A stretch of 64,000 nt of DNA from Magnetospirillum gryphiswaldense MSR-1 v2. Lineage in GTDB: Bacteria; Pseudomonadota; Alphaproteobacteria; Rhodospirillales; Magnetospirillaceae. Below the pieces are notes generated by a model. The model ran no database searches and was not told the DNA's origin. It was given only the letters and a program-made list of their open reading frames with translations. This document shows, piece after piece, positions 1 to 9,164 of this stretch. The position numbers were made by a program, and so were the translations under genes. The first letter of the stretch is position 1, and every line of letters begins with the position of its first letter. Location: the NCBI RefSeq assembly GCF_000513295.1, contig NC_023065.1, forward strand, positions 2,774,501-2,838,500, in the 5' to 3' direction.

Positions 1-1239
1 GCGGCGGCCGTGCGCGTGCGCATCGCCCAGTTGATCGAGGACGGCCACCATTACGGTGAACTGGCGCTTGATGACGAAACCCTGGAATTGATCCGTGACC
101 AGTTCCGCCGCTTCGTCGAGGATAACGTCGCCCCTTATGCCCATGAATGGCATTTGAAGGACGAGTTGATCCCGCTCGAGGTCTTGAACGCAGTGGCGGA
201 AATGGGCGTGTTCGGCCTGACCCTGCCGGAGGAATTCGGTGGTCTGGGCATGAGCAAAACCTCCATGTGCGTGGTCACCGAGGAATTGTCGCGCGGCTAT
301 ATCGGCGTCGGCTCCTTGGGCACCCGCGCCGAAATCGCCGGCGAGTTGATCCGCCTGGGCGGTACCCAAGAGCAAAAAGAAGAATGGCTGCCGAAAATCG
401 CCTCGGGCGAGATTCTGCCCACCGCCGTGTTCACCGAACCCAATACCGGCTCGGATCTGGGAAGCCTGCGCACCCGCGCGGTCAAGGAAGGCGACGATTA
501 CGTCGTCACCGGCAACAAGACCTGGATCACCCATGCGTCGCGCACCGACGTCATGGCGCTTTTGGTGCGCACCGATCCCAACACCAAGGATTGGCGCGGC
601 CTGTCCATGTTCCTGGCGCCGAAAGTGCGCGGCACCGAGGAAAACCCCTTCCCCACCCCCGGCATGACCGGCGGCGAGATCAAGGTGTTGGGCTATCGCG
701 GCATGAAGGAATACGAATTGGGCTTCGACGGCTTCAAGGTGCCGGCGGCCAATCTGCTGGGTCAAGTCGAAGGCCAGGGCTTCAAGCAGCTGATGGAAAC
801 CTTTGAATCGGCCCGTATCCAGACCGCCGCCCGCGCCATCGGCGTCGCCCAGAACGCCATGGAAATCGGCCAGCAATACGCCAAGGATCGGGTGCAGTTC
901 GGCAAGCCCATCTACAAGTTCCCGCGCGTGGCTTGCAAGATCGCCTGGATGGCGGTGGAAACCATGATCGCCCGCCAGCTCACGTATTTCTCGGCGCGCG
1001 AAAAGGATGGCGGCCACCGCTGCGACATCGAGGCCGGCATGGCCAAGCTGTTGGGCGCCCGCGTCGCCTGGTCCAACGCCGACAACGCGTTGCAGGTCCA
1101 TGGCGGCAACGGCTATGCCGAGGAATACCAGATCAGCCGCATCCTGTGTGACGCCCGCATCCTCAACATCTTCGAGGGCGCGGCGGAAATCCAGGCCCAA
1201 GTCATCGCCCGCGGCTTGTTGTCCGGGGCCCGGGGCTGA
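1..1239 (+). CDS. mcd: (2S)-methylsuccinyl-CoA dehydrogenase, 5' partial
   Basis: A flavin acyl-CoA dehydrogenase that by its sequence pattern is the (2S)-methylsuccinyl-CoA dehydrogenase of the ethylmalonyl-CoA pathway, oxidising methylsuccinyl-CoA to mesaconyl-CoA during acetyl-CoA assimilation. The visible 412 codons hold the acyl-CoA dehydrogenase core: the FAD/substrate loop [11 protein letters not shown], the stretch KTWITHA, the ARAIGVAQ helix and the C-terminal [16 protein letters not shown]. The segments [14 protein letters not shown] and [15 protein letters not shown] match Mcd as I remember it better than general acyl-CoA dehydrogenases. Mcd proteins are about 550 residues with an N-terminal extension, and the frame is open to base 1, so the true start lies upstream; the GTG at base 10 is probably internal. 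A terminator follows. Family certain; Mcd assignment strong. Confidence 0.88.
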   Translation, partial: AAAVRVRIAQLIEDGHHYGELALDDETLELIRDQFRRFVEDNVAPYAHEWHLKDELIPLEVLNAVAEMGVFGLTLPEEFGGLGMSKTSMCVVTEELSRGYIGVGSLGTRAEIAGELIRLGGTQEQKEEWLPKIASGEILPTAVFTEPNTGSDLGSLRTRAVKEGDDYVVTGNKTWITHASRTDVMALLVRTDPNTKDWRGLSMFLAPKVRGTEENPFPTPGMTGGEIKVLGYRGMKEYELGFDGFKVPAANLLGQVEGQGFKQLMETFESARIQTAARAIGVAQNAMEIGQQYAKDRVQFGKPIYKFPRVACKIAWMAVETMIARQLTYFSAREKDGGHRCDIEAGMAKLLGARVAWSNADNALQVHGGNGYAEEYQISRILCDARILNIFEGAAEIQAQVIARGLLSGARG

Positions 1240-1243
1240 GCTG

Positions 1244-1349
1244 TTAGCGCATTTTCACGCAAAGCGTGTATATGCGCTAAGCCTGAGCGGCCCGTCACGG
1301 GCCATTTGTAAGAGTTAGACCAGTTTCCGCTTTAGCTGAAACTGGTCTA
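1244..1349 (+). repeat. Tripartite palindromic intergenic repeat, copy 1
   Basis: Three hairpins in a row. Module C pairs TTAGCGCAT (1244-1252) with ATGCGCTAA (1272-1280) and encloses CACGC-AAA-GCGTG. Module B is GGCCCG-TCA-CGGGCC (1289-1303). Module A pairs TAGACCAGTTTC (1316-1327) with GAAACTGGTCTA (1338-1349). The same modules recur in reversed orientation at 57822-57940, and B recurs at 17247-17268, so this is a dispersed element rather than a local terminator. It lies between mcd and its terminator and would be transcribed with mcd. Confidence 0.8.
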
Positions 1350-1353
1350 GAGT

Positions 1354-1387
1354 AAAAGCCGGCAGGGACCACCCTGCCGGCTTTTTT
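1354..1387 (+). terminator. Rho-independent terminator after mcd
   Basis: AGCCGGCAGGG pairs with CCCTGCCGGCT across a short loop and is followed by a run of T (1382-1387). It stands 115 bases after mcd, just before the next gene. Confidence 0.85.
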
Positions 1388-1401
1388 CATGGGGGGTGGC
1401 G

Positions 1402-2253
1402 ATGCTGCGTTTTGCCGTGGTGATGGGCGTGCTCGTGGTGTCGGTGGCGGTGCCGGCCTTGGCCCAACCCATGGGTGGTCCGCCGCCCGAAGCCTTCGCC
1501 GCCTGTGATGGCAAGGACAGCGGAGCGGAATGCAGCCATCCGACACCCAATGGCACCATGAATGGTGCGTGCCAGCGTCGTGGCGACAAGTTGCAATGTG
1601 TCCCGTCGCGCCCGCCCGGCGGCGGCGGGCGCCCGGCTTTGGACGAACGAGGGAACGAAACCGGCTTTCCCGCCAGTCCGCGCCTGACCTTCGATACCAT
1701 TCCGGTCCCCTTCGATCGCCTGGCTCCGGCTTCCTTCATTTTGCCCAGCGGCGAGACTCATTGGTACGAAGTGGTCTATCTGCCGCAAGGCGGCGTCAAC
1801 TGGACACAGGCCAAAGCCCTGGCCGAGCAGGCCGGCGGCTATCTGGCCACCCTGCACTCGACTGCGGAAAACGATTTCGTCTTTGCCCTGATCAGTGATC
1901 GCAAATTTTGGTTTGAATGGGATCACACCCATAACTTCGTCATGAACGGCCCGTTCCTGGGCGGGTTCCAGCCAGCGGGCGCCAGCGAACCCAAGGGCGG
2001 CTGGCGCTGGGTCAGCGGCGAAGCATGGAGCTATGAGAACTGGGCCTGGGACGGCATGTCCGGCGACAACGACCTGCGCAACAACACCCAGCCCAACGAC
2101 GCCACCGGCAACCAGAACGTCCTGGCCTTTGGCGAGGTCAATAAGCCGGTCCCCACCTGGGGTGATTTCCCGCACCGTTTCGGCACCCATGGCGAGGGCC
2201 GCGAAGGCCGCGCGCAGGGCTTTATCATCGAATACGACAAAGCCCCACGCTGA
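1402..2253 (+). CDS. Secreted protein with C-type-lectin-like fold
   Basis: A 283-residue exported protein. Residues 1-22 form a signal peptide (hydrophobic core, cleavage near ALAQ). A cysteine-containing region follows (CDGKDSGAEC, GACQRRGDKLQC), then a proline/glycine linker. From about residue 120 to the end there are marks of a C-type lectin-like domain: WTQAKALAEQAGGYLATLHS near its start and a WRWVSGEAWSYENWAWD segment with an asparagine-rich GDNDLRNN. Such domains bind glycans or proteins outside the cell; the ligand cannot be read from sequence. An in-frame GTG at 1396 is possible, but the G-rich run at 1391-1396 suits ATG 1402 as a ribosome binding site. It appears to be a single-gene unit. 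Confidence 0.75.
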   Translation: MLRFAVVMGVLVVSVAVPALAQPMGGPPPEAFAACDGKDSGAECSHPTPNGTMNGACQRRGDKLQCVPSRPPGGGGRPALDERGNETGFPASPRLTFDTIPVPFDRLAPASFILPSGETHWYEVVYLPQGGVNWTQAKALAEQAGGYLATLHSTAENDFVFALISDRKFWFEWDHTHNFVMNGPFLGGFQPAGASEPKGGWRWVSGEAWSYENWAWDGMSGDNDLRNNTQPNDATGNQNVLAFGEVNKPVPTWGDFPHRFGTHGEGREGRAQGFIIEYDKAPR

Positions 2254-2264
2254 CGAACCGGCGA

Positions 2265-3965
2265 CTACGCCGCCCGCACTTCGGCCAGGAAGGTCTCCAC
2301 TTCGCGCGACAGATCCGAGGCCTGACGCGCCAGTTGCGACGCCGATTCCAAGACGACGGTCGAAGCCGAGCCGGTTTCTTCCGACGCCCGCATGACGCCG
2401 ATGACATTACCGCTGACTTCCTGGGCGCCGTGGGCTGCTTCCGAGACATTGCGTGAGATTTCACCGGTCGAGGCCGATTGCTCTTCCGCCGAGGCGGCGA
2501 TGGTGGCGGTGATGCCGTCGACATCGCCGATACCGCTGACGATCTTGCTCACCGCGGCGACCGCCACTTTCATCGCATTCTGGATGGTGTTGATCTGGCT
2601 GCCGATTTCTCCGGTGGCGTTGGCGGTCTGATTGGCCAGGGATTTCACCTCGTGGGCAACGACGGCAAAACCTTTGCCGGCGTCGCCGGCGCGCGCCGCC
2701 TCGATGGTGGCATTGAGCGCCAACAGATTGGTCTGACTGGCGATTTCATTGATCAGGCGGACCACATCACCGATGCGATTGGCGGTTTCAGCCAATTGCG
2801 CCACCGCCTCGTCGGTGGCCTTGGCGTCGCCGGCCACTTCCCGCGTGCGTTGCGCGGCGGTGTTGATCTGGCGGGTGATTTCATCCACCGACGCCGACAT
2901 TTCCTCGGTGGCGGCGGCCACCGTTTGCAGATTGGCCGATGTCTGTTCCGATGCTGCCGACACCGCACCGGCTTGCCGGCTGGTTTCTTCCGCCGTCGCC
3001 GACAATTGCTGCGAGGTCGCCTGCAATTCGGTGGCCGCCGACGATACGGCGATGATCAATGATTTGACCCGGTTCTCAAAATCGTCAGCCATGCCCAGCA
3101 TGGCTTGCTTGCGCTCGGCCGCGGCCCGGCCTTCCTGTGCCGCCGCTTCCGTCCGCAGCCGTTCGGCCTCTTGGGCGTTGTCGCGGAACACCAAAGCGGT
3201 GCGGGCGATGTCGCCGATCTCGTCCTTGCGTCCGGTCCCCAGGATGTCGATATCCAGGCGACCATGGGCCAGGTTCTTCAAGGTGTCGACGATACGATGA
3301 ATGGGGGTGACGATCCCCTTGCGGGCGACGGCAAGGCCGATGACCAAGCCGATGATGATGCCGGCGGCGGCACCGATGATCATGGTCTTGGACAGGACGT
3401 TGGCCTGCTGGTCGGCCTCGGCCTTGATTTTCTCGCTCTTGTCGTCGGTATAGGTGACGAACTCGTTGACCTTGTTGCGTAAGGCGCGGGCATTGAGGCG
3501 GCTGACGGCGACCTGATCGGCGATTTCCTTGCGCGCCGCATCCAAGCTGACATGGTCACGATGCCTATGGGCCGTTTCCAGCGATTGCTGTACCGACTTG
3601 CCATAGGTGGCATAGGCTTGGCGAACATCAGCCAGCAGGCGGGCCTGATTGGGGCCGGCGTTTTTTTCCAAGCGGCTCAGGCGGTCATCCAGGGTTGCGC
3701 TGACCTTTTTGACGTTTTCGGCGATCTGCTCATAGGCGGCGGGATCGGTGGCTGCCCAATATTCCGCCCGGTTCAGCTCGACCACATTTTCGTTGAGGCG
3801 GGCGGCGATGCGGATTTCCTCGGCGGTCTCGACGATGTCTTGGGCGTTGGAGTTCAGCACCATCAAGCCATTGGTCCCCAGGCCGGCGATACCGGCGGCG
3901 ACAAGCCCCAGAAATGCGACGATCCCCAGGATCTTATTAGAAATGCTTATGTTTTCCAGCATCAT
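2265..3965 (-). CDS. Methyl-accepting chemotaxis protein
   Basis: A transmembrane chemoreceptor of 566 residues. A first membrane helix (about residues 12-30) is followed by a helical periplasmic region of about 165 residues that looks like a four-helix bundle rather than a Cache fold. A second helix (about 195-213) leads to a HAMP domain (about 214-265, KDEIGDIA). The long cytoplasmic coiled coil contains the signalling tip [19 protein letters not shown] with GKGFAVVA, which contacts CheA and CheW. It has no C-terminal CheR-tethering pentapeptide; it ends EVRAA. Two adjacent ATGs (3965, 3962) follow an AAAGGG ribosome binding site. It stands alone; the ligand is unknown. Confidence 0.93.
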   Translation of the reverse strand: MMLENISISNKILGIVAFLGLVAAGIAGLGTNGLMVLNSNAQDIVETAEEIRIAARLNENVVELNRAEYWAATDPAAYEQIAENVKKVSATLDDRLSRLEKNAGPNQARLLADVRQAYATYGKSVQQSLETAHRHRDHVSLDAARKEIADQVAVSRLNARALRNKVNEFVTYTDDKSEKIKAEADQQANVLSKTMIIGAAAGIIIGLVIGLAVARKGIVTPIHRIVDTLKNLAHGRLDIDILGTGRKDEIGDIARTALVFRDNAQEAERLRTEAAAQEGRAAAERKQAMLGMADDFENRVKSLIIAVSSAATELQATSQQLSATAEETSRQAGAVSAASEQTSANLQTVAAATEEMSASVDEITRQINTAAQRTREVAGDAKATDEAVAQLAETANRIGDVVRLINEIASQTNLLALNATIEAARAGDAGKGFAVVAHEVKSLANQTANATGEIGSQINTIQNAMKVAVAAVSKIVSGIGDVDGITATIAASAEEQSASTGEISRNVSEAAHGAQEVSGNVIGVMRASEETGSASTVVLESASQLARQASDLSREVETFLAEVRAA

Positions 3966-4101
3966 GCTGCCCTTTGTCCATTGCATGGCAAAGGATGCAG
4001 GGGAAAGACATGTTCGGTCATGTCCGCATATGGCGAAACCCTGGGTATAAAAAGTGTAATATTAAAAAACCAAGGTATACGGAGCATTCATTGGAACTAC
4101 G

Positions 4102-4129
4102 CCCCCTGGACAGGGCCTGGCCCAGGGGG
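4102..4129 (-). terminator. Hairpin downstream of the ArsC-family gene
   Basis: CCCCCTGG (4102-4109) pairs with CCAGGGGG (4122-4129), a few bases past the stop of the minus-strand gene at 4137. There is no clear T run, so it may only protect the 3' end. Confidence 0.35.
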
Positions 4130-4136
4130 GGAGAAT

Positions 4137-4481
4137 TCACAAAATGGTCAGCACGTTTTCCGGTGGGCGGCCCAGGGCGGCCTTGTCGCCCTTGACGACG
4201 ATGGGCCGCTCGATGGCCGTGGGATTGGCGGCAAGCGCCGCGATCAGCGCCTGATCGGACAGCCCGCCCACGTCGATACCGACCTCGGCGACTTCCTTCT
4301 TGCGGATGATGTCCTTCGGCCCCTTGCCCAGTTTGGCCAGGATGGCGGCCAATAGGGCGGCGCTGGGCGGAGTCTTCAGATACTCCACCACCCGCGGTGT
4401 CACGCCCTGATCCTCCAGCAGCTTCAGGGTTTCGCGCGATTTGGAGCAGCGCGGATTGTGATAGATGGTCACCTCGGTCAT
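4137..4481 (-). CDS. ArsC-family glutaredoxin-like reductase
   Basis: A 114-residue thioredoxin-fold protein of the ArsC family, whose classical members reduce arsenate to arsenite with glutathione and glutaredoxin. The active-site segment IYHNPRCSKSRETL carries the catalytic cysteine (residue 12). The C-terminal ERPIVV...LGRPPENV is typical of the family. Length is canonical. It most resembles the chromosomal YfgD-type branch, whose role in arsenic resistance is not certain. No arsenite pump or ArsR-type arsenic operon lies beside it. An upstream ATG at 4520 would add 13 residues. It is divergent from the mechanosensitive channel gene, with under 70 bases between starts. Confidence 0.85.
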   Translation of the reverse strand: MTEVTIYHNPRCSKSRETLKLLEDQGVTPRVVEYLKTPPSAALLAAILAKLGKGPKDIIRKKEVAEVGIDVGGLSDQALIAALAANPTAIERPIVVKGDKAALGRPPENVLTIL

Positions 4482-4548
4482 ACGTTTTGAATCCTTGAAA
4501 ACCACAAAAGCAGCACCCATTGTGAGCCCGCCTCTTTGACCCGGCAAG

Positions 4549-5715
4549 ATGGGACCGATGATGATTGCCTTGCTGCGCCTGTTCTGCCTGATCGCCTTTG
4601 CCGTCACCGCTTTCGCCACCGCCCAGCCGGCGCGGGCGCAAAGCGCCGCCGAGGTGGAAAGGCTGGTCGCCACCCTCGAGGATGATTCCGCCCGGGCCAA
4701 GCTGGTCGGCCAGTTGAAGCTGCTGTTGAAGGCGCAGAACACCAAGGCGAATGGTTCGCTGGTGCAGGGCAACGACAGCTCGGCCCTCTTGAACGTCATC
4801 CCCGACAAGCTCGAACGTTCACTGTGGTCGATGGTGGGGCAATGGGGCGGCGGTGCGGCCAAATGGCTGTCCCAAGGCATCGGCCAGCGCCTGATTGGCG
4901 GCCTCATTTCCATCCTGTCGGCGCTGGGGATCGCCTATGCCGTATGGCGCCTGGTGGCGACCTCCATCCGCCGCTATCTGCAACGGACCGACAAGGACGG
5001 CAACGCCATCGAGCGGTCGCGCCGGGTGCGCACCTTGCTGCCGTTGCTGCGGCTGGTGGTGCGTATGGTTCTGACGGTCATGGTGGCGCTGATCATCTTG
5101 TCGGAATTGGGCGTCAACATCGCCCCGCTGTTGGCCGGTGCCGGCGTGGTCGGCATCGCCGTCGGCTTCGGCGCACAAAAGCTGGTGCAAGACATCATCA
5201 CCGGCATCTTCATCCTGATCGAGGACACCATTTCCATCGGCGATGTGGTGCGCATCGATGCCGTCCATGCCGGTACGGTGGAAAGCATGTCCATTCGGGC
5301 ACTGAAACTGCGCGATTCCAGCGGCGCCTTGCATTCCATCCCGTTTTCGTCGGTGGGATCGGTGACCAATATGAGCAAGGAATTCGCCTTTGCCGTCTTC
5401 GACGTGGGCGTCTGCTATGGCGAGGATGTGGACCGGGTCAGCACCGAGCTCAACCGGTTGGGCGATGAAATGCTGGTCGAGCCCGAATGGGCCGGCAAAA
5501 TCCTTAATCCGCTGGAGGTGCTGGGGCTCGAGCGTTTCGACACCAATGCGGTCATCGTCCGCGCCCGCTTCCGCACCAAGGCGTTGCAGCAATGGGCGGT
5601 GGCGCGCGAGTTCAACCGTCGCATCAAACAACGTTTCGACGCCGAGGGCATTCGCTTTCCCACACCGGCGGCCACCTTGCTGATGGGTGCCGACGGCAAG
5701 ATGAAGCCGAGCTAA
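4549..5715 (+). CDS. Mechanosensitive channel, MscS family
   Basis: A 388-residue inner-membrane channel of the small-conductance mechanosensitive family, which releases solutes on hypo-osmotic shock. An N-terminal signal-like helix (residues 1-30, ending ARAQ) precedes a periplasmic segment. Membrane helices follow near 110-135, 168-188 and 192-215. The last holds the pore helix GAGVVGIAVGFGAQKLVQDIITG with the Gly/Ala packing typical of MscS TM3. The beta domain follows (IEDTISIGDVVRI, AGTVESMSIRALKLRD). Its organisation is closer to YbiO-like members than to minimal MscS. It overlaps the convergent recX by four bases. Confidence 0.92.
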   Translation: MGPMMIALLRLFCLIAFAVTAFATAQPARAQSAAEVERLVATLEDDSARAKLVGQLKLLLKAQNTKANGSLVQGNDSSALLNVIPDKLERSLWSMVGQWGGGAAKWLSQGIGQRLIGGLISILSALGIAYAVWRLVATSIRRYLQRTDKDGNAIERSRRVRTLLPLLRLVVRMVLTVMVALIILSELGVNIAPLLAGAGVVGIAVGFGAQKLVQDIITGIFILIEDTISIGDVVRIDAVHAGTVESMSIRALKLRDSSGALHSIPFSSVGSVTNMSKEFAFAVFDVGVCYGEDVDRVSTELNRLGDEMLVEPEWAGKILNPLEVLGLERFDTNAVIVRARFRTKALQQWAVAREFNRRIKQRFDAEGIRFPTPAATLLMGADGKMKPS

Positions 5716-6269
5716 GACGTCAGCAACTCTTCCAGCCCGTCGACGCTGTCGGCATCGATGACCCGCCGCGCGGTGTCGAAATCGAAGCCCGCGCGGGCCA
5801 GGGCCGCCATATCCTTGGCCCGCGTCTCCGCCCGCTTTTCTGGCAGGCGAAAGGGGCCGAGACGGCGCTTGCGCGCCAGTTTGACGGCGGCGGCAAGATC
5901 GGGTTGGGCGTGTTCTTCGGTCAGGGTTTCCATGGCCTGTTCGGCCAGGTCGCTGTCCACCCCCTTGGCCGCCAAGGTGGCGCGGATGGCGCGGCTGCCC
6001 TTGCCCTGGCGATGCAGCGCCCGGGTCTTCATCTCGGCGAAGGCTTGGTCGTTCAGATAGCCCAGATTGGTCAGCTTGACGATGACCGCGTCCACCGCCG
6101 CCAGATGGTCGGCGCGCTCGCCGCCCCAATGGGCGACCGAGCGGTCGACCTTGCGCAACAGCACCCGGCGCAAACCGGCACTGGACGCGGCGAAGCGTTC
6201 AAGGTAATGCAACGCTGCATTCTCGAGGTATTGCGGGGTGATCCTGGTGGGGATGCGAGTGGCGGCCAT
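5712..6269 (-). CDS. recX: Regulatory protein RecX
   Basis: A 185-residue RecX protein, which binds RecA filaments and limits recombinase activity. It is built of helical tandem repeats; YLERFAASSAGLRRVLLRKV near the N-terminus, LGYLNDQAFAEMKTRALHRQGKGSRAIRATLAAKG in the middle and the C-terminal RRVID region are typical. Length is within the usual 150-260. recA is not in the window, so it is separated from its usual partner. The only likely start, ATG 6269, lies about 30 bases from the divergent permease start. Confidence 0.85.
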   Translation of the reverse strand: MAATRIPTRITPQYLENAALHYLERFAASSAGLRRVLLRKVDRSVAHWGGERADHLAAVDAVIVKLTNLGYLNDQAFAEMKTRALHRQGKGSRAIRATLAAKGVDSDLAEQAMETLTEEHAQPDLAAAVKLARKRRLGPFRLPEKRAETRAKDMAALARAGFDFDTARRVIDADSVDGLEELLTS

Positions 6270-6303
6270 GGCCGCAATCTAGCGCCAACGGAGCTTGCAC
6301 GCC

Positions 6304-7116
6304 ATGAAAGACCCTATCGCCACCCTGCCGCCGGTCCCCCGCAGCTATGGGATGGTCAACTGGCTGGGGTTCTATACCCTGTTGGCCAAGGAGGTGCGCC
6401 GCTTCCTCAAGGTCTATTTCCAGACCATCATGGCCCCGGTGGTGACGACGCTGCTGTTTCTGGCGGTGTTCGCCCTGGCGCTCGGTCGGGTGGCGGCGGA
6501 TGTGCACGGCGTGCCCTTCGTCGAGTTCCTGGCGCCGGGCCTGATCATGATGGCCATGGTGCAGAACGCCTTCGCCAACACCTCGTCGTCGCTGATCATC
6601 GCCAAGGTCCAAGGCAATATCGTTGATATGCTGATGCCGCCCCTGTCGGCGACGGAACAGACCCTGGCGGTGGCCTTGGGCGGGGTGATCCGCGGCGTGG
6701 TGGTGGGACTGGTGGTCGGGCTGGTGATGACGTTGTTCGTCAATGTCCATGTGCACGACGCCTTCTTCATCGTCTTCCATGCGGTGATGGGGTCGTTGCT
6801 GCTGTCGCTTCTGGGCATGGTCGGCGGCATCTGGGCCGACAAGTTCGACCACATGGCGGCGGTGACCAATTTCATCGTCACGCCGCTGTCGTTCCTGTCC
6901 GGAACCTTCTACACCATCGACCGCCTGCCGGAAGGCTTTCACGCCATCGCCCTGGCCAATCCATTCTTTTACATGATCGACGGTTTCCGCTATGGCTTCA
7001 TCGGTCATGCCGACGGATCGCTGGCGGTGGGATTGATGGTGGTGGGACTGGCCGATCTGGCCCTGCTGGCGCTGACCTGGCGCATGCTGTCCACCGGCTA
7101 TAAACTGAAGGCCTAA
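6304..7116 (+). CDS. ABC-2 type transporter permease
   Basis: A 270-residue polytopic inner-membrane permease of the ABC-2 class (YadH/NodJ/DrrB-like), with six hydrophobic segments. The N-terminal VNWLGFYTLLAKEVRRFLKVYFQTIMAPVV amphipathic-to-membrane transition and the loop around GTFYTIDRLPEGF before the C-terminal helices are family marks. Members pair with a separate ATPase to export drugs, polysaccharide or other amphiphiles. No ATPase gene is adjacent here: recX lies upstream and the convergent hyf-like operon downstream, so the partner is elsewhere or lies beyond a rearrangement. Start ATG 6304 has GGAG about ten bases upstream; a TTG at 6295 is less likely. Confidence 0.85.
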   Translation: MKDPIATLPPVPRSYGMVNWLGFYTLLAKEVRRFLKVYFQTIMAPVVTTLLFLAVFALALGRVAADVHGVPFVEFLAPGLIMMAMVQNAFANTSSSLIIAKVQGNIVDMLMPPLSATEQTLAVALGGVIRGVVVGLVVGLVMTLFVNVHVHDAFFIVFHAVMGSLLLSLLGMVGGIWADKFDHMAAVTNFIVTPLSFLSGTFYTIDRLPEGFHAIALANPFFYMIDGFRYGFIGHADGSLAVGLMVVGLADLALLALTWRMLSTGYKLKA

Positions 7117-7643
7117 CCGTCCACCGCCTCCAGCAGCGCCAGCAGACCGGCGATGATGTTGATGGGGGTGGGCGGACAGCCGGGGATGGTCATGTCCACC
7201 GGCACGATGGCAGCCGCACCGCCGGCCACGGCGTAAGAGCCGGCGAAGCAGCCGCCGTCGATGGCGCAATCGCCCATGGCCACCACCCAACGCGGTTCCG
7301 GCGTTGCCTCCACCGTACGGCGCAGGGCTTCCGCCATGTTCCAGCTGACCGGGCCGGTGACCAGCAGCACATCGGCATGGCGCGGGCTGGCGACAAACTT
7401 GATACCGAAGCGTTCCAGGTCGTAGACCGGGTGGTTGACGGCGTGGATTTCCAGCTCGCAGCCATTGCATGACCCGGCATCCACCGCGCGGATGGCCAAG
7501 GACCGGCCCAGCTTGGCCTGGGCGGCCAGCCCCAGGCTGTCGGCCAGTTCGCGCAACGCGGCTTCCGCCGGATTGAATTTGTCCTTGGTCGTATGTGGGC
7601 GCAGCAGGTGGCGAGCCAGCATTTTGGCGATGGGCGGAATCAT
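7113..7643 (-). CDS. hyfI-like: Hydrogenase-4-type small subunit (NuoB/HyfI-like)
   Basis: A 176-residue iron-sulfur subunit homologous to NuoB, HycG and HyfI, expected on the cytoplasmic face of a membrane complex. It keeps the ligands of the proximal [4Fe-4S] cluster: CNGC (C59, C62), GDCAIDGGC (C126) and PGCPPTP (C156). So electrons can still reach the large subunit even though that subunit lacks nickel ligands. The ATG at 7643 overlaps the stop of the large-subunit gene (ATGA), showing translational coupling, and favours this start over upstream in-frame codons. It is the last gene of the six-gene operon and overlaps the convergent permease end by four bases. Confidence 0.88.
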   Translation of the reverse strand: MIPPIAKMLARHLLRPHTTKDKFNPAEAALRELADSLGLAAQAKLGRSLAIRAVDAGSCNGCELEIHAVNHPVYDLERFGIKFVASPRHADVLLVTGPVSWNMAEALRRTVEATPEPRWVVAMGDCAIDGGCFAGSYAVAGGAAAIVPVDMTIPGCPPTPINIIAGLLALLEAVDG

Positions 7644-9157
7644 AGGTCGTGGCCCGAATAGGAACAGTTGAACGACTTGTTGCACAGCGGAAAGTCGGCG
7701 ACGATGTTGCCCTCGATCGCCGCTTCCAACAGCGGCCACTGGAACCAGGACGGATCGTGCGGATGGGCGCGGACCACCTTGCCGGTTTCCGACAAGCGCA
7801 CCCAAAAGGCCACCTCACCGCGGAACGATTCCACCAGCGCCACGCCCTCGCCGGCGCGCATGGGCAGCGCCGTCAGGAAAGCGCCGCCGGGCAGGCCGGT
7901 CAAAATCTGCTCGATCAGCGACAGCGACGCCCGCACCTCCTCGATGCGGATCTGCACGCGGGCATGGACGTCACCCTCGGCCAGCACCGGAATGGTGAAA
8001 TCCAGATCGTCATAGGGCGGATAGCCGGGCATACGGCGGGCATCGACGCTGCGCGACGAGGCCCGGCCGACAAAGCCGGAGACGGCGAAACGATGGGCCA
8101 AGGTGCCCTGGATCGTACCGGTGCCGGTGGTGCGGTCCAACAGCGACGGCGTCTGCTCGTAAAGCGCCACCGCCCGCTTGAAGCCGTGCCGCAGGCGGGG
8201 CAGCAGCGCCGCCAGCCTTTGCCGCCCGGCTTCGTCCAAATCCATGCTGACGCCGCCGGGGACGACGCGGTCCATCAGCAGGCGGTGACCGAAAATGGCG
8301 TTATTCGCGGCCAATATCTGCTCGCGCAGCGCCCCCATGTGCGACAGCATGATGGCGAAAGCGGCGTCGTTGCAGATGGCGCCGATGTCGAACAGGTGGT
8401 TGGCGACCCGCTCCAGTTCGGCCATCAGGGCGCGCAGCCAATGGGCACGCGGCGGGGCATCCTGGCCCAAGGCGGCCTCGACCGCGCGGGCGAAGGCGAT
8501 GGCGTAGGCCACCGTGGCATCGCCCGACACCCTGCCGGCGATGCGGGCGGCATCCAGGATCGGCTTGCCGGCCAGCAGTCCCTCGATGCCCTTATGGACA
8601 TAGCCCAGGCGTTCTTCCAGCCGCACCACCGTTTCGCCCTGGCAGTGAAAGCGGAAATGCCCCGGTTCGATCACCCCGGCATGGACCGGGCCGACGGGGA
8701 TTTGATGCAAACCGTCGCCCTCGGCGGTGAGGAACTTATAGATATGGCGCCCGCCATCATACTGGCGCGGATGGCCCAGCGGATGGCTGACCCGCCAATG
8801 GCCGTGATCCAGCCACGGGCGCTGGTCCTCCAGCCCTTCAGGGATCACCCCCCACAAATCGCGGATGGCCCGTTCCAGCCGGATGGCTGCCGGGCGCACT
8901 TGGCCGAGCGCGAAGAAGGCACCGTCGGGGCAAGGATGCGAGGCGACGGCGATGGCGCCTGAATCCTCGCCGCGCAACAGCACGTGCACTTCCGCCGGCT
9001 CGCCCCATTCGGCCAGAATTTCCCAGTTGGACACGGTCATCTGTTCGGCCAACTGGCGCCAGCCCTTGGCATCCAGCTGATAGCGCGGCCACGGGCGGTG
9101 GTTGGCCACCTCGCGGCCCATGGACAGAAATTCCAGCAGGGTGACGTTTCCCATCAT
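7640..9157 (-). CDS. hyfG-like: Hydrogenase-4-type large subunit without canonical Ni ligands
   Basis: A 505-residue fusion: an N-terminal NuoC-like domain (about residues 1-125) and a NuoD/HycE-like catalytic domain (LEERLGYVHKGIEGLL and onward). In true [NiFe] hydrogenases a CxxC pair lies in RxCGxC near the start of the catalytic domain and another in DPCxxC at the C-terminus. Here the first motif reads RVSGDA (residues 209-214), with both cysteines gone. The C-terminus ends PLCNKSFNCSYSGHDL, with cysteines 492 and 498 spaced CX5C. This matches the hydrogenase-related Ehr group, so hydrogen turnover is unlikely. The start is one of two adjacent ATGs (9157, 9154), seven bases after the stop of the preceding gene. 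Confidence 0.88.
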   Translation of the reverse strand: MMGNVTLLEFLSMGREVANHRPWPRYQLDAKGWRQLAEQMTVSNWEILAEWGEPAEVHVLLRGEDSGAIAVASHPCPDGAFFALGQVRPAAIRLERAIRDLWGVIPEGLEDQRPWLDHGHWRVSHPLGHPRQYDGGRHIYKFLTAEGDGLHQIPVGPVHAGVIEPGHFRFHCQGETVVRLEERLGYVHKGIEGLLAGKPILDAARIAGRVSGDATVAYAIAFARAVEAALGQDAPPRAHWLRALMAELERVANHLFDIGAICNDAAFAIMLSHMGALREQILAANNAIFGHRLLMDRVVPGGVSMDLDEAGRQRLAALLPRLRHGFKRAVALYEQTPSLLDRTTGTGTIQGTLAHRFAVSGFVGRASSRSVDARRMPGYPPYDDLDFTIPVLAEGDVHARVQIRIEEVRASLSLIEQILTGLPGGAFLTALPMRAGEGVALVESFRGEVAFWVRLSETGKVVRAHPHDPSWFQWPLLEAAIEGNIVADFPLCNKSFNCSYSGHDL

Positions 9158-9164
9158 GGCCGCA

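Noticed and set aside
4137-4481. An arsenic-resistance operon
   Set aside because: Only the ArsC-family gene is present, with no pump or arsenic-type ArsR beside it, and the sequence is of the YfgD-like branch.
7640-9157. An active [NiFe] hydrogenase large subunit
   Set aside because: The paired CxxC nickel ligands are not present at either end of the catalytic domain.
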